Part shown: piece by piece, positions 8,423 to 16,966 of the stretch
Layout: each line of letters opens with the position of its first letter
How positions within the stretch are numbered: position 1 is the stretch's first letter
NCBI RefSeq assembly: GCF_000403645.1
Contig: NC_021313.1
Span: 2,375,014-2,439,013, forward strand
Direction of reading: 5' to 3'
DNA from: Salinarchaeum sp. Harcht-Bsk1
GTDB lineage: Archaea; Halobacteriota; Halobacteria; Halobacteriales; Salinarchaeaceae
Length of the DNA: 64,000 nt
Notes under the pieces: generated by a model
Told to the model about the DNA's origin: nothing
The model's database searches: none
What the model saw: only the letters and a program-made list of their open reading frames with translations
Translations under genes and position numbers: made by a program

Positions 8423-9442
8423 ATGGGCGATCGGGATCCGGTCGAACGCGCCGCCGGACGCGAGCAGATCTACGAGGTCACCGACTGGGAGCCCCGGTCG
8501 TTTCTCGACCGGTTCGCCGTCCAGGCGTACGCGGGCGTCGTCGCGGGCTCGAAGTGGCTCGTCGTGCTGGTGGCGCTGGCGATCACGTTCGCGATCATCG
8601 GTCTCTCCGGACTGGATCTCGTCCTCGAACCGGCGGTCACCACGCTGGTCGGCATGTCGGTGCTTCCAGCACTTGCTCTGTTCGTCTACCTGCACTACGC
8701 CGACGTCACGAGCGGCGAACCGTTCGGGTTGCTGGCGATCACCTTCTTGCTCGCGACCGTCACCGCGGGCTTCGCTGCGGTGATCAACTCCGTCGCGCTC
8801 GCCGGGCTGGGCGGCGTCGCCGACGTCTTCGGCCAGGCCGTCGCGCTCGGGATCTTCTTCTACGTGGTCGTCGGCCCCGTGGAAGAGACGGTGAAGCTCC
8901 TGGCGGTCCGTCTCTACGCCTACCCCGACGAGCGCTTCGACGCCGTGATCGACGGCGCGATCTACGGCGCCGTCGCCGGCCTCGGCTTTGCAACGATCGA
9001 GAACGCGATCTACATCACGGACCTGATCCAGGCAGAGGGCGGACTCGCAGCGAGTTCCTCCGGCGAACTCGGCGGCATCACCGCCTCGCGGGCGATCGCT
9101 GGTCCTGGCCACGTGCTCTACTCCGGCATCGCTGGGTACTACCTCGGACTCGCGAAGTTCAACCGGGACCGGGCCGGCCCGATCGTCGTCAAGGGGCTGA
9201 TCGTCGCCGCGCTGTTCCACGCCACGTACAACTTCACGGTCGGTGCCGGCGCCGGCGTGCTCGTGACCGCGTTTCCCGTCTCGGAGTTCGGTGCACTCGT
9301 CGCCTACGTCCTCGCCTTCCAGTCGGCCGTCGGCTACTACCTGTACCTGAAGATCGACCGCTACCGCAGAGCGTTTGACGAATTCGACGCGGGCCGCGTC
9401 GAGACAGAGCACCTGCCCGAGCGCACCGAGTTCGATCCGTAG
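8423..9442 (+). CDS. PrsW-family intramembrane protease homologue
   Basis: The protein has 339 residues from ATG 8423 and about eight to nine hydrophobic segments. The PrsW/CPBP-like signature is clear: VVGPVEETVKLLAV (EExxK), LGFATIENAIY, a conserved His in AGPGHVLYSG, and a second in ALFHATYNF. In Bacillus PrsW cleaves the anti-sigma factor RsiW in the membrane. Archaea lack such sigma factors, so the substrate here is unknown. The C-terminal 30 residues are a charged cytoplasmic tail. It is divergent from the gene at 7920-8297 and convergent with ribE. Confidence 0.88.
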   Translation: MGDRDPVERAAGREQIYEVTDWEPRSFLDRFAVQAYAGVVAGSKWLVVLVALAITFAIIGLSGLDLVLEPAVTTLVGMSVLPALALFVYLHYADVTSGEPFGLLAITFLLATVTAGFAAVINSVALAGLGGVADVFGQAVALGIFFYVVVGPVEETVKLLAVRLYAYPDERFDAVIDGAIYGAVAGLGFATIENAIYITDLIQAEGGLAASSSGELGGITASRAIAGPGHVLYSGIAGYYLGLAKFNRDRAGPIVVKGLIVAALFHATYNFTVGAGAGVLVTAFPVSEFGALVAYVLAFQSAVGYYLYLKIDRYRRAFDEFDAGRVETEHLPERTEFDP

Positions 9443-9446
9443 GCTC

Positions 9447-9519
9447 GCCGTCGTCGCGTGATCGATTCGGTGGCTGGCCGTCGACGCATGATCGGTTCGA
9501 AGGATGACCGCCGACGCGT
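9447..9519. repeat. 30-bp imperfect tandem repeat, about 2.4 copies
   Basis: Units are 9447-9476, 9477-9506 and a partial copy from 9507. Each has the core GCCGTCG-CGC-TGATCG-TTCG with drift at a few positions. It sits between the convergent ends of the PrsW-like gene and riboflavin synthase. No stem or promoter is evident. Confidence 0.6.
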
Positions 9520-9561
9520 CCCCGACGCGCTGTGCGTCCCGGGGACCGTTGCCGCGATCTG

Positions 9562-10212
9562 CTACTGTAGTTCGCCAGCGAGCCGTTCCGGGTGAGCGTC
9601 AGCGTCGTCCTGCTCGTCCCCACCCTGCCCGTCGAGCATCGACTCGACGTACTTCGCGATCACGTCGTACTCGACGTTCACCAGGTCGCCGACCGCCTTC
9701 TCCGAGAGCGTCGTCGCTTCGTAGGTCTCGGGGATGATTGCGACGTCGAACGTTCCGGCCTCGGCGTCGATCGACGCGACGGTCAGACTGATGCCGTCGA
9801 GCGTGATCGAGCCCTTCGGCACGAGGTAGCGATCGTCGGCGGGGAGGTCGAAGGTGTATCGCCAGTCCTCGCCGGCGGCGACGACGTCGCGGACGGCGAC
9901 GGTCTCGTCGACGTGCCCCTGGACGACGTGGCCATCGAACCGGCCGTCGGCGGGCATCGCTCGTTCGAGATTGACCTCGTCGCCTACGGCGAGGTCGTCG
10001 AGCGACGTGACCGCTCGGGTCTCCTCGGCGAGGAACGTCTCGAACCAGCCGTCGCCGCGGTCCTCGACGGTGAGACAGCAGCCGCTGACGGCGATGCTTG
10101 CGCCCCGGTCCGGCACGTCCAGCCAGTCGGCGGCGATGCGGACGCGCAGCCCGTCGGCCGTTTCGGTTCGTTCCGCCACTGTACCGACACCCTCGACGAT
10201 TCCAGTAAACAT
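9562..10212 (-). CDS. ribE: Riboflavin synthase (alpha chain type)
   Basis: The enzyme converts two 6,7-dimethyl-8-ribityllumazine molecules to riboflavin plus a pyrimidine. The 216 residues show the duplicated barrel of the family: N-terminal MFTGIVEGVGTV, first-barrel SGCCLTV, and the repeat in the second half with GHVVQGHVDETV and KGSITLDGISLTV. A short acidic, low-complexity extension (residues about 195-216) follows the usual C-terminus. It is transcribed opposite to the PrsW-like gene. Many methanogens use an unrelated riboflavin synthase, whereas haloarchaea carry this bacterial-type enzyme. Confidence 0.97.
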   Translation of the reverse strand: MFTGIVEGVGTVAERTETADGLRVRIAADWLDVPDRGASIAVSGCCLTVEDRGDGWFETFLAEETRAVTSLDDLAVGDEVNLERAMPADGRFDGHVVQGHVDETVAVRDVVAAGEDWRYTFDLPADDRYLVPKGSITLDGISLTVASIDAEAGTFDVAIIPETYEATTLSEKAVGDLVNVEYDVIAKYVESMLDGQGGDEQDDADAHPERLAGELQ

Positions 10213-10233
10213 GAAAACGGTGCGCTTGGACGG

Positions 10234-12072
10234 TCAGTCGGCCTGGACGGGCTCTTTCGCTTCGTCGAGGAGCTCCTCGACGTCGCGCTCGCTCGGCCCG
10301 TTCGTCAACAGGACGTCGATCGGGAGCGTCGGCGCGCCGCCGACCAGGTTCTCCATGATGACGAGGCGCTCGCGTGCACGGCTCATGCCGACGTAGAAGA
10401 CGCGGCGTTCGTTATCGGTCAGGACGGGGACGGGATTCGTCGTCTTGGTGAACTCGTCACAGCCCTCGACGTCGGTCGGATCCTCGACGGTCGCGGCCAT
10501 CTGCTCGACGACCTTCTCGGTGAGGTCGGTGCCCAGGAACACGTGGTCGGCCTCGCGACCCTTGGCGGAGTGGATCGTGCCGACGCGGACCCGATCGCGG
10601 GCGACGTCCTGGTAGTCGCCGCCGAAGTAGGATTTCATGCTCTCCGTCTGGAAGCTGGTGATCTTCCGGGACATGTCCGCGGCGGACGCGGGGCCGGGCA
10701 TGAAGGGAACGTGGTCGGTGACGAACTCGGGTTCGACCTGGATCTCCGCGAGGTCGTCGAGTTCGGACTCCTCCTCGCGCTCGTCGATCGCGTCGAAGAG
10801 GTCGTCGCGCTCGTTGGAGCCGAACGCGGAGTCCGCGAGCATGTCGGCGAGGCGGCGGGCCTCCAGCGCGGAGAGGGGCTCGCCGGCGTCGATCGCCTCG
10901 ATTCCGTCGACGAACTGGTTGAGCCGATCGGTCCACATCCGCTGGTCGGTCATCACGCCGAAGGGAATCCCCTCGCCGATGAACTCGTCGATGAAGCGGA
11001 ACATCTGGTAGCGCGCCCGGAAGAGGAGCATCAGGGAGCCGTCGTCGGTCTCGACCGTCCGGCGCACTTCGCGGACGAGGTCGAGCATCGACGGAGAGTC
11101 GATCGCCTCGACGGCACCGCCCTCGATGCGCGGTTCGAGGTCCTTCTCCTGGCGCACGTCGATGTGGCTGATCTCCCGGTTAACGGCGTTCAGGACCCTG
11201 GAGGGCAGCCGGTAGGAGTTCGGGAGGACGACGTCCTCGTCGACGTCCTCGTCCAGCAGGAGCGCCGGATCGGCGCCCTGCCAGGAGTAGACGACCTGGT
11301 CGTCGTCCCCGGCGATCAGCACGCGCTCGACGTGGGGTTTCCACTCCTCGTAGACCTCGTACTGCAGGGTCGTGATGTCCTGGAACTCGTCGATGATCAG
11401 GTAGTCGACGCCGGGCTGGAGGGAGCGCTGCTTGACCCGCTCGAGCATGTCGGCGAAGCCCGTCAGGTCGTGCTCGCCCTTGTAGGAGCGCCAGCCGCGG
11501 ATCGCCTCGGGCACGTCGATCCGGTCGTCGCTGGTGGGCCACGTCGGCGTGTACTTGTTGCCCTCCTGGGCGTTCGGGTCGATGTCCGGGGGCAGGCGGA
11601 CCTCCTCTTCGTCCCACTGGAAGGGGACGTCGTACCAGTCGGCGACGTCGCGACGCGTGCGCTGGAGCCACTGGCTCGTCGCGATGATCTTGTTGCCGAT
11701 CGTCGTCGAGCGTGCGGTGCGGCGGCCGGCGCCGCTGTGCTCGTCCTCGAACTCGATGCCGTAGTCGTCACAGAACTCCTCCTTGTCGGACTCGCCGACG
11801 ACGTCGCCACGAGAGAGATTCAGGAGTTCGTACGCCTTGGCGTGCATCGTACAGACGTTGCCCTGGAGGGAGCGGGGCGTCACGTCGAGTCGCTCGGCGA
11901 GTCGCTCGCGGATTTCGGCGGCCGCGGCGCGGGTGTAGGAGACGACCAGGACGTCGTTGACGTCGACGTCGTCGGCCTCGAGGATCTCCTCGACGCGGTC
12001 GAGCAGGGCCGTGGTCTTCCCACTGCCCGGTCCGCCGAAGAGACGAACGACGTCCGTATCGGACTGACTCAT
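10234..12072 (-). CDS. UvrD/Rep-type superfamily I DNA helicase
   Basis: The protein has 612 residues from the ATG at 12072. That start is supported by a TATA box at leaderless spacing (12097-12103). Helicase motifs in order are: motif I GGPGSGKTTALL near the N-terminus, Ia VVSYTRAAAAEIRERL, motif II DYLIIDEFQD, motif III GDDDQVVYSWQGAD, motif IV NSYRLP, motif V VGTIHSAKGREADHV and motif VI RVFYVGMSRARERL. These indicate an ATP-dependent 3'-5' translocase for repair or replication restart. The gene is 21 bp upstream of ribE on the same strand, which looks like chance adjacency. Confidence 0.93.
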   Translation of the reverse strand: MSQSDTDVVRLFGGPGSGKTTALLDRVEEILEADDVDVNDVLVVSYTRAAAAEIRERLAERLDVTPRSLQGNVCTMHAKAYELLNLSRGDVVGESDKEEFCDDYGIEFEDEHSGAGRRTARSTTIGNKIIATSQWLQRTRRDVADWYDVPFQWDEEEVRLPPDIDPNAQEGNKYTPTWPTSDDRIDVPEAIRGWRSYKGEHDLTGFADMLERVKQRSLQPGVDYLIIDEFQDITTLQYEVYEEWKPHVERVLIAGDDDQVVYSWQGADPALLLDEDVDEDVVLPNSYRLPSRVLNAVNREISHIDVRQEKDLEPRIEGGAVEAIDSPSMLDLVREVRRTVETDDGSLMLLFRARYQMFRFIDEFIGEGIPFGVMTDQRMWTDRLNQFVDGIEAIDAGEPLSALEARRLADMLADSAFGSNERDDLFDAIDEREEESELDDLAEIQVEPEFVTDHVPFMPGPASAADMSRKITSFQTESMKSYFGGDYQDVARDRVRVGTIHSAKGREADHVFLGTDLTEKVVEQMAATVEDPTDVEGCDEFTKTTNPVPVLTDNERRVFYVGMSRARERLVIMENLVGGAPTLPIDVLLTNGPSERDVEELLDEAKEPVQAD

Positions 12073-12096
12073 TGGACAGTCGAAGGGCCGGGAGGT

Positions 12097-12103
12097 GTAT
12101 AAG
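12097..12103 (-). promoter_or_regulatory. TATA box of the helicase gene
   Basis: On the minus strand the heptamer CTTATAC lies about 27 nt before the ATG at 12072, giving an essentially leaderless transcript. Confidence 0.5.
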
Positions 12104-12211
12104 CGCGGGGGTTTCCGGAGGTCCGTTCGACGATGGCTCGCGTCGGGCGATCTGGCGTCGTCCAGTGCCGAACTCACAGGCTATTTGTGTCCGGGTCACC
12201 CCCAATGGTCC

Positions 12212-12820
12212 ATGACGCTGGATCGGCTCCGCCCGCTGGCCGACAAGGGGCTGTCCCCGTGGGTCGGGCTCGCGGCGCGCCTCGGCCTGACCCCCAACGG
12301 CGTGAGCCTCATCGCCTTCGCCGTCGCCGTGGCGGCCGGGGCAACCTTCGTCGTCGCGGGCGCGGAACCGCTCTACTACGTCGTCGGTGGCGTCCTCGTC
12401 GGCCTCAGCGGCTGGCTCGACATCGTGGACGGCGCACTCGCCCGAAAACTCGACGTCGCCTCCGCGAAGGGCGACCTCCTCGATCACGTCCTCGATCGCT
12501 ACGCCGACATCGTCCTCATCGCCGGCCTCGCCGCCGGCATCGAGCGCTACGCCATCGGCTTCGCCGCGGTCACGGGCGTCGTCATGACCTCCTACATGGG
12601 CACCCAGATCCAGGCAGTCGGCCTCGGACGGGAGTACGGCGGCCTCATCGGTCGTGCCGATCGGATGGTCCTCATCGGCGTCGTCGCGACGGCCACCACC
12701 GTCTACCCGGACGCGGTCGAGTCGCTCACCCTCGTCGGCTGGCTCCTCGTCTTCTTCGCGATCGTGGGACACTTCACCGCCGTACAGCGATTCTACGGCG
12801 CCTGGGCCGACGTGGAGTGA
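12212..12820 (+). CDS. CDP-alcohol phosphatidyltransferase-family membrane enzyme
   Basis: Members transfer a phospho-alcohol head group from a CDP-linked donor, in archaea usually making archaetidyl phospholipids from CDP-archaeol. The protein has 202 residues from ATG 12212, with about six membrane segments. The family signature DGxxARx(8)GxxxDxxxD is complete: DGALARKLDVAS followed by GDLLDHVLDRYAD. The Asp residues bind the metal and the CDP group. Substrate (inositol-, glycerol- or serine-phosphate) cannot be decided from this motif. Divergent from the helicase; a TATTTG element at 12182 may be its promoter. Confidence 0.9.
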   Translation: MTLDRLRPLADKGLSPWVGLAARLGLTPNGVSLIAFAVAVAAGATFVVAGAEPLYYVVGGVLVGLSGWLDIVDGALARKLDVASAKGDLLDHVLDRYADIVLIAGLAAGIERYAIGFAAVTGVVMTSYMGTQIQAVGLGREYGGLIGRADRMVLIGVVATATTVYPDAVESLTLVGWLLVFFAIVGHFTAVQRFYGAWADVE

Positions 12821-12970
12821 GCAGCGTCCGTCGCACGAACGCTGCGATCGCCACGTCGATCGATCCCGGACCTTCGAGGCACCGGTACCGCTGTTGCTGC
12901 CAATCAATCCAACTTTCGCTGCGCCATTCGACCCGAATCCCTTTGGTGTCGGGCGATCACGAACGTAACC

Positions 12971-14119
12971 ATGGGCCGGCTCGTCCACACCGCCGACGTC
13001 CACCTCCACCCGGACGCGCCGGAGCGCCGCCAGGCGCTCGAAGCGCTGCTCGACAGAGCGGAATCAACGGATGCGGACGCGGTGACGATCGGCGGCGACC
13101 TGTTCGAAGACGAGGTGGCTGCCGAGCGCCTTCGCCCGGAGCTCAGGTCGCTGTTTTCTGATCGACCCTACCCCGTCGTCTTGATTCCGGGCAACCACGA
13201 TCGCGAGGCTTACGAGGGTGACGTGTTCTTCGGCGCTGCCGTGCGGACAGCGACCGTCGAACCGTTCGAGCACGTCCTGGTCGAACGCGACGCTGCTGGA
13301 TCGGGCGGTAACGACCTTGTCTCCCGCATCACCTGCGTCCCTTACACCCGCGAACTCGACGACGACCTCCTCGTCGCGCTCCGGGACCGCGAACCGTTCG
13401 ACGGGCCGGAGTACCTGCTGGTCCATTGCAGTCTCGAAGCGCCCGCAGCGACCGCGGATACCGGCGACGAGGAGGCCGCGCGCTACGCACCGGTGACGCG
13501 GAGCGAACTCGGCGCACTCGAGTTCGATGCCGTGCTCGCGGGCCACTACCACGGCGCGAATCGCGTCGGTCTCCCGGCGAGCAGTGCCGAATCGAATGCC
13601 GCCGACGCCGGCGGCACCTTCGTCTATCCGGGCACGCCCGCCTCGGTCACCACAGCGGAAACTGGTCGTCGCTCGATCGCGATCGTGGACGATGGGGCGA
13701 CGCCCTCCGTCGCACTCGAACCGCTCGACAGCTTCCACTACGACGAACTCGAACTCACCGTCCGTCCGGGCGACGCCAAAGACGCGATCGGAACCGTTCG
13801 GGAGCAGGTCGCGACCTGGGCTCACCGCGACGTGGAGGCAGAGATCGCGATCGAGGGGTTCGTCGATCGCGACGAGGCGATGTTCGCAGCGGAACTCGCG
13901 GACGCTGCCGGCGACGTACCCCTCGAGAACCGGACTCGATCCGTCGCACACCTCCTCGATCACCCGATCTACCGGGAGTTCGAGGCCCGAATCGACGCGG
14001 ATACCGCGCTCGACGCGACCGAGAACGAGGGCCACGATCCCGACCAGCTACTCGACGACGCACGCGAACGGGTCCTGGCCGCGATGGCCGACCTCGCTGC
14101 GGAGGGGGAGCTATCGTGA
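12971..14119 (+). CDS. Mre11/SbcD/YhaO-like metallophosphoesterase nuclease
   Basis: This is a predicted Mn-dependent DNA exo/endonuclease of 382 residues. Phosphoesterase motifs are intact and in order: HTADVHLH, GGDLFED, GNHDR, LVHCSLE and AGHYHGAN. The capping region after about residue 250 is shorter and different from classical Mre11. Its stop overlaps the GTG start of the coiled-coil ATPase by 4 nt (GTGA), so the two are translationally coupled and likely form one complex. The coupled ATPase resembles YhaN rather than Rad50, which makes YhaO the closest analogue. Promoter not clear; the 150-bp upstream gap holds an AT-rich patch. Confidence 0.9.
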   Translation: MGRLVHTADVHLHPDAPERRQALEALLDRAESTDADAVTIGGDLFEDEVAAERLRPELRSLFSDRPYPVVLIPGNHDREAYEGDVFFGAAVRTATVEPFEHVLVERDAAGSGGNDLVSRITCVPYTRELDDDLLVALRDREPFDGPEYLLVHCSLEAPAATADTGDEEAARYAPVTRSELGALEFDAVLAGHYHGANRVGLPASSAESNAADAGGTFVYPGTPASVTTAETGRRSIAIVDDGATPSVALEPLDSFHYDELELTVRPGDAKDAIGTVREQVATWAHRDVEAEIAIEGFVDRDEAMFAAELADAAGDVPLENRTRSVAHLLDHPIYREFEARIDADTALDATENEGHDPDQLLDDARERVLAAMADLAAEGELS

Positions 14120-16491
14120 GACTCCAGTCGGTTCGCGTCGACCGGTACGGCCCGCTCTCGGGCGTCGAACACGAGTTCGACGGGGGCCTGGAGGTCTGCT
14201 ACGGGCCGAACGAGTCGGGGAAGACGCTCCTCCTCGACGCTCTCCTCCGGCTGTGTTCGCCCGATGCCGTGGACGTCGTGCCGGAGGTCGGTCGCGTCGG
14301 GGAGCCGCCGGTCGGCCACGCAGTGATCGAAACGACCGCAGCACCAGAGCGTGCCGAGGACGCTGCGACGGACGGAGGCCCGTCCCCGGCAGGGACCACG
14401 GAGCACGTCCTCGGGGACGGTACCACCCTGACCGACGTGACCGCCGTCACCCCGCGACAGCTCCGGAACGTCTTCGTCGTCCGCGACGCCGACCTCCGGC
14501 TCGGCGACGAACACGAGTTCTACGACGCGACCGCCAGGCGGCTCGCCGACCTCCACACCGCAGAGCTCGACGCGCTCCGCGAGCGGATCGTCGACGCTGG
14601 CCGATTGACTCCGACGACGCTCAACCTCGCCCGGGCCGAAGACCACGGGAACGCGAAGGACGTCCGCGACGACGCGGCGGCGCTGGCCGACCGGATCCGC
14701 GAGTACGTCGGCGAGTGCCGCGACGCTGGCATCGAGTCCGCCGAGCGAGAGCGCGTCGAGGTGGCGACGGAACTCGAACGGCAGCGTCGTGCGCTGGACC
14801 GACAGCGGGCCGCCGAGACCCTCGCGACCCACGATCGGCTCGCCGACCAGCTATCGACGGTTCGGGACGCGACCGCCGCGCTCCAGGATCGGGAGTGCAC
14901 AGAGTCGGGGCTCGATCGCCTCGAAGCGATCGAGGCGGAACTCGAGCGAATCGATGACGACATCGCCGACGTCGAGGATCGCCGCGAGCAACTCCGGGAG
15001 GAGCGCTCGACCCGCGAGTCCGAGCGCGACGACCTGGCTGCCGAACGCGACCAACTCGAAGCGCGAATCGCCGACCTCGAGGACGTCGAGCAGGCGCTGG
15101 AGGGGTATCGGGACGGCGGCAGCGCGTCGCCCGCCGGCACCCCCGAGCGGCACGGCGCGATCCTCGCAGTCGTCGGCGTCGTCGGTGCCGCCGTCGCCGC
15201 AGTGGCGGGCGTCACGGTCGCCGCGCTCGGCCTGACGATCGTCGCGACGATCGGAGCGATCTGGGCCGTCGTCTCGTATCGCCGGTCGCGTGCGACGGCC
15301 GGCGATCGTCGATCGGTGCTCGCCGCGGCTCGCGACGCGGGACTGGCGGTCGAGACGATCGCGGACGTCGCTCCGGCGATCCGGGAACTCCAGGACGAGC
15401 GGGACCGGCTCGGGAATCGCATCGACGCGACCGAGCGACAGATCGAGGTGATCGAGCGACGGCTCGGCGACGTCGAGGAGGACCGCGAGGACGCGATCGA
15501 ACGGCGGCGAACGCTACGCCGGGAGCGACGCGAGCGACTGCGGGACGCTGGCCTTCCGGACGTGGCTGCCTATCGCGACGCAGTCGAGGAAGCCGAATCG
15601 CTCGAACGGGAGCGTCGCGACGCGGTTGCGAGTCTCACGGAGCGTCTCGGAGCGCCAGCCGCCGATACAAACGACGACAGCGGATCCATCGAGGCACGGA
15701 TCGACTACTGGGATCGGGAACTCGACGGACTCAGGACCGACGTGCAGAGAGACGACGTGGCTGCCGAGGAGTTCGATCCGGAGGAGCGCGACGCGCTCGC
15801 GGCGGCAGTCGACCGGCTCGAGTCCCGCGTCGACGAACTGGACACCCGACTCGACGACCACGAGGCGGCGATCGACGGCTTCGACGACGAACTCGGACGA
15901 CTCCCGACCGGTCGATTCCGCGAGGAACCGATCGCCCTCGCCGCACGGTCGGTCGACGGCCTCGCGGCGACCGCCCGAGATCTCGAATCGCTCGTCGAGG
16001 ACCTCGAGCGGAACGCCGACGTCTCGCGGGCGGCGCTGGCCGCACTCGAGGGCGTCCGCGCCGACGAGGAGGCGAAACTCGCCGACCTCTTTGGACCCGA
16101 GAGCACAGCCTCGGCGACGTTCCGATCGATCACGGACGGCCGCTACGAGGCGGTGACCTACGACCCCGACGCGGAGACGCTGGTCGTAGAGCAGGCGGAC
16201 GGCACGACCCTCCCTGCAGGGGCTCTGAGCCGCGGAACCACCGATCAGCTCTACCTCGCCGCCAGGATCGGGCTCGCGGATCGACTCCTTCACGGCGAGC
16301 CAGGCTTCCTGCTGCTCGACGATCCGCTCCTCCCCGCCGATCCCGAGCGCCTCGCCGCCGGGTTCGACGCGCTCCGCACGCTGGCCGCCGACGGCTGGCA
16401 GATCGTCTACTTCACGGCGAAGCCAGAAGTCGGCGAGGCGCTCGTCGAGCGCCACGGGGTGCCCTGCCGACGCTTCGACCGCTTAGAATGA
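14116..16491 (+). CDS. YhaN-like SMC/Rad50-related ATPase with a membrane hairpin
   Basis: The protein has 791 residues from the GTG at 14116, which overlaps the nuclease stop (GTGA). The Walker A motif is GPNESGKT (residues 30-37). Residues 140-345 and 395-650 are charged, heptad-like coiled coils. Between them lies a hydrophobic block at about 348-388 that is long enough for two membrane helices. Near the C-terminus are the ABC signature LSRGTTDQLYLA and the Walker B FLLLDDPLL. There is no CxxC zinc hook at the coil apex, unlike Rad50. This matches the layout of the bacterial YhaN family, a membrane-associated SbcC relative. Function inferred as membrane-linked DNA end processing. Confidence 0.87.
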   Translation: MRLQSVRVDRYGPLSGVEHEFDGGLEVCYGPNESGKTLLLDALLRLCSPDAVDVVPEVGRVGEPPVGHAVIETTAAPERAEDAATDGGPSPAGTTEHVLGDGTTLTDVTAVTPRQLRNVFVVRDADLRLGDEHEFYDATARRLADLHTAELDALRERIVDAGRLTPTTLNLARAEDHGNAKDVRDDAAALADRIREYVGECRDAGIESAERERVEVATELERQRRALDRQRAAETLATHDRLADQLSTVRDATAALQDRECTESGLDRLEAIEAELERIDDDIADVEDRREQLREERSTRESERDDLAAERDQLEARIADLEDVEQALEGYRDGGSASPAGTPERHGAILAVVGVVGAAVAAVAGVTVAALGLTIVATIGAIWAVVSYRRSRATAGDRRSVLAAARDAGLAVETIADVAPAIRELQDERDRLGNRIDATERQIEVIERRLGDVEEDREDAIERRRTLRRERRERLRDAGLPDVAAYRDAVEEAESLERERRDAVASLTERLGAPAADTNDDSGSIEARIDYWDRELDGLRTDVQRDDVAAEEFDPEERDALAAAVDRLESRVDELDTRLDDHEAAIDGFDDELGRLPTGRFREEPIALAARSVDGLAATARDLESLVEDLERNADVSRAALAALEGVRADEEAKLADLFGPESTASATFRSITDGRYEAVTYDPDAETLVVEQADGTTLPAGALSRGTTDQLYLAARIGLADRLLHGEPGFLLLDDPLLPADPERLAAGFDALRTLAADGWQIVYFTAKPEVGEALVERHGVPCRRFDRLE

Positions 16492-16564
16492 GTTCGACCT
16501 GACGGAATGGGCTTCGATCGGCTGGAGTGAGCGTCGGCAGAGCGGAGTGGGTCGATGCCTGGCC
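16486..16564. repeat. Degenerate 20-bp tandem repeat after the ATPase gene
   Basis: Units beginning GAATGAG (16486), GAATGGG (16505), GAGTGAG (16525) and GAGTGGG (16545) recur every 19-20 bp with a loose consensus GARTGRG-TCG. The first unit overlaps the stop codon of the ATPase gene, and the last overlaps the first stem of the structured region that follows. Confidence 0.5.
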
Positions 16565-16736
16565 ACTCCTCGCTCGGGCGAGTGCGGAAACCGAGCAGCG
16601 CCGTCGCTCGGGTCGTCGGAAGCGACGCGCCCTGGTGCGGGGTCCCCGCCCCGCACCGGACGGTACGGTCCGTCGGGCGGTCCCGACGCGTTCCCAGGTG
16701 GAGCGTGTGACAAGCGAGGGCGGAATGGCCCTCACA
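16540..16736 (-). ncRNA. Candidate structured RNA, family not recognised
   Basis: No convincing reading frame exists here, yet the 190 bp hold a row of local stem-loops: 16545-16550/16563-16568, 16572-16577/16591-16596, 16602-16608/16621-16627, a 9-bp GC stem at 16634-16642/16649-16657, 16671-16677/16682-16688 and 16716-16721/16728-16733. A TATA box on the minus strand at about 16759-16766 would start transcription near 16735, exactly at the first stem. I looked for the conserved cores of RNase P RNA and SRP RNA and did not find them. Proposed as minus-strand RNA; G+C content alone makes some stems likely by chance. Confidence 0.35.
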
Positions 16737-16758
16737 GGCGGGTGATGAACGTCCGCCC

Positions 16759-16766
16759 CCTTATAG
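16759..16766 (-). promoter_or_regulatory. TATA-like box upstream of the structured region
   Basis: On the minus strand this reads CTATAAGG inside a GC-rich setting. It lies 25-30 nt from the edge of the stem-loop row. It could instead serve the plus strand (TTATAG), where no gene starts at the right distance. Confidence 0.4.
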
Positions 16767-16966
16767 ATGGGCGAAGCGCCGCGGAAGTACAATCGCACGA
16801 CAGCGGTCGGAACGCCCGATCGTCGTCTGACGGCCGTATGACGGCCCCTCTCGTGTGGGCGAATCTGGAATTCCGCGCACCCGCCCCTGTTTGACTACGG
16901 TCGTCGCAACCCGGGCGACTTCCGCGGTTCGACAACTACATTCCACGCCGCGGCAGACCGTCTTGT

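Noticed and set aside
9592-12102. 836-residue plus-strand frame over ribE and the helicase
   Set aside because: It is antisense to two well-supported genes with full motifs and has repetitive Val/Asp/Gly-rich sequence.
16540-16736. RNase P RNA or SRP RNA
   Set aside because: The conserved RNase P core (GAGGAAAGTCC, ACAGAA) and the SRP helix 8 core (GGAAG within its expected setting) are not found, so no known family is assigned.
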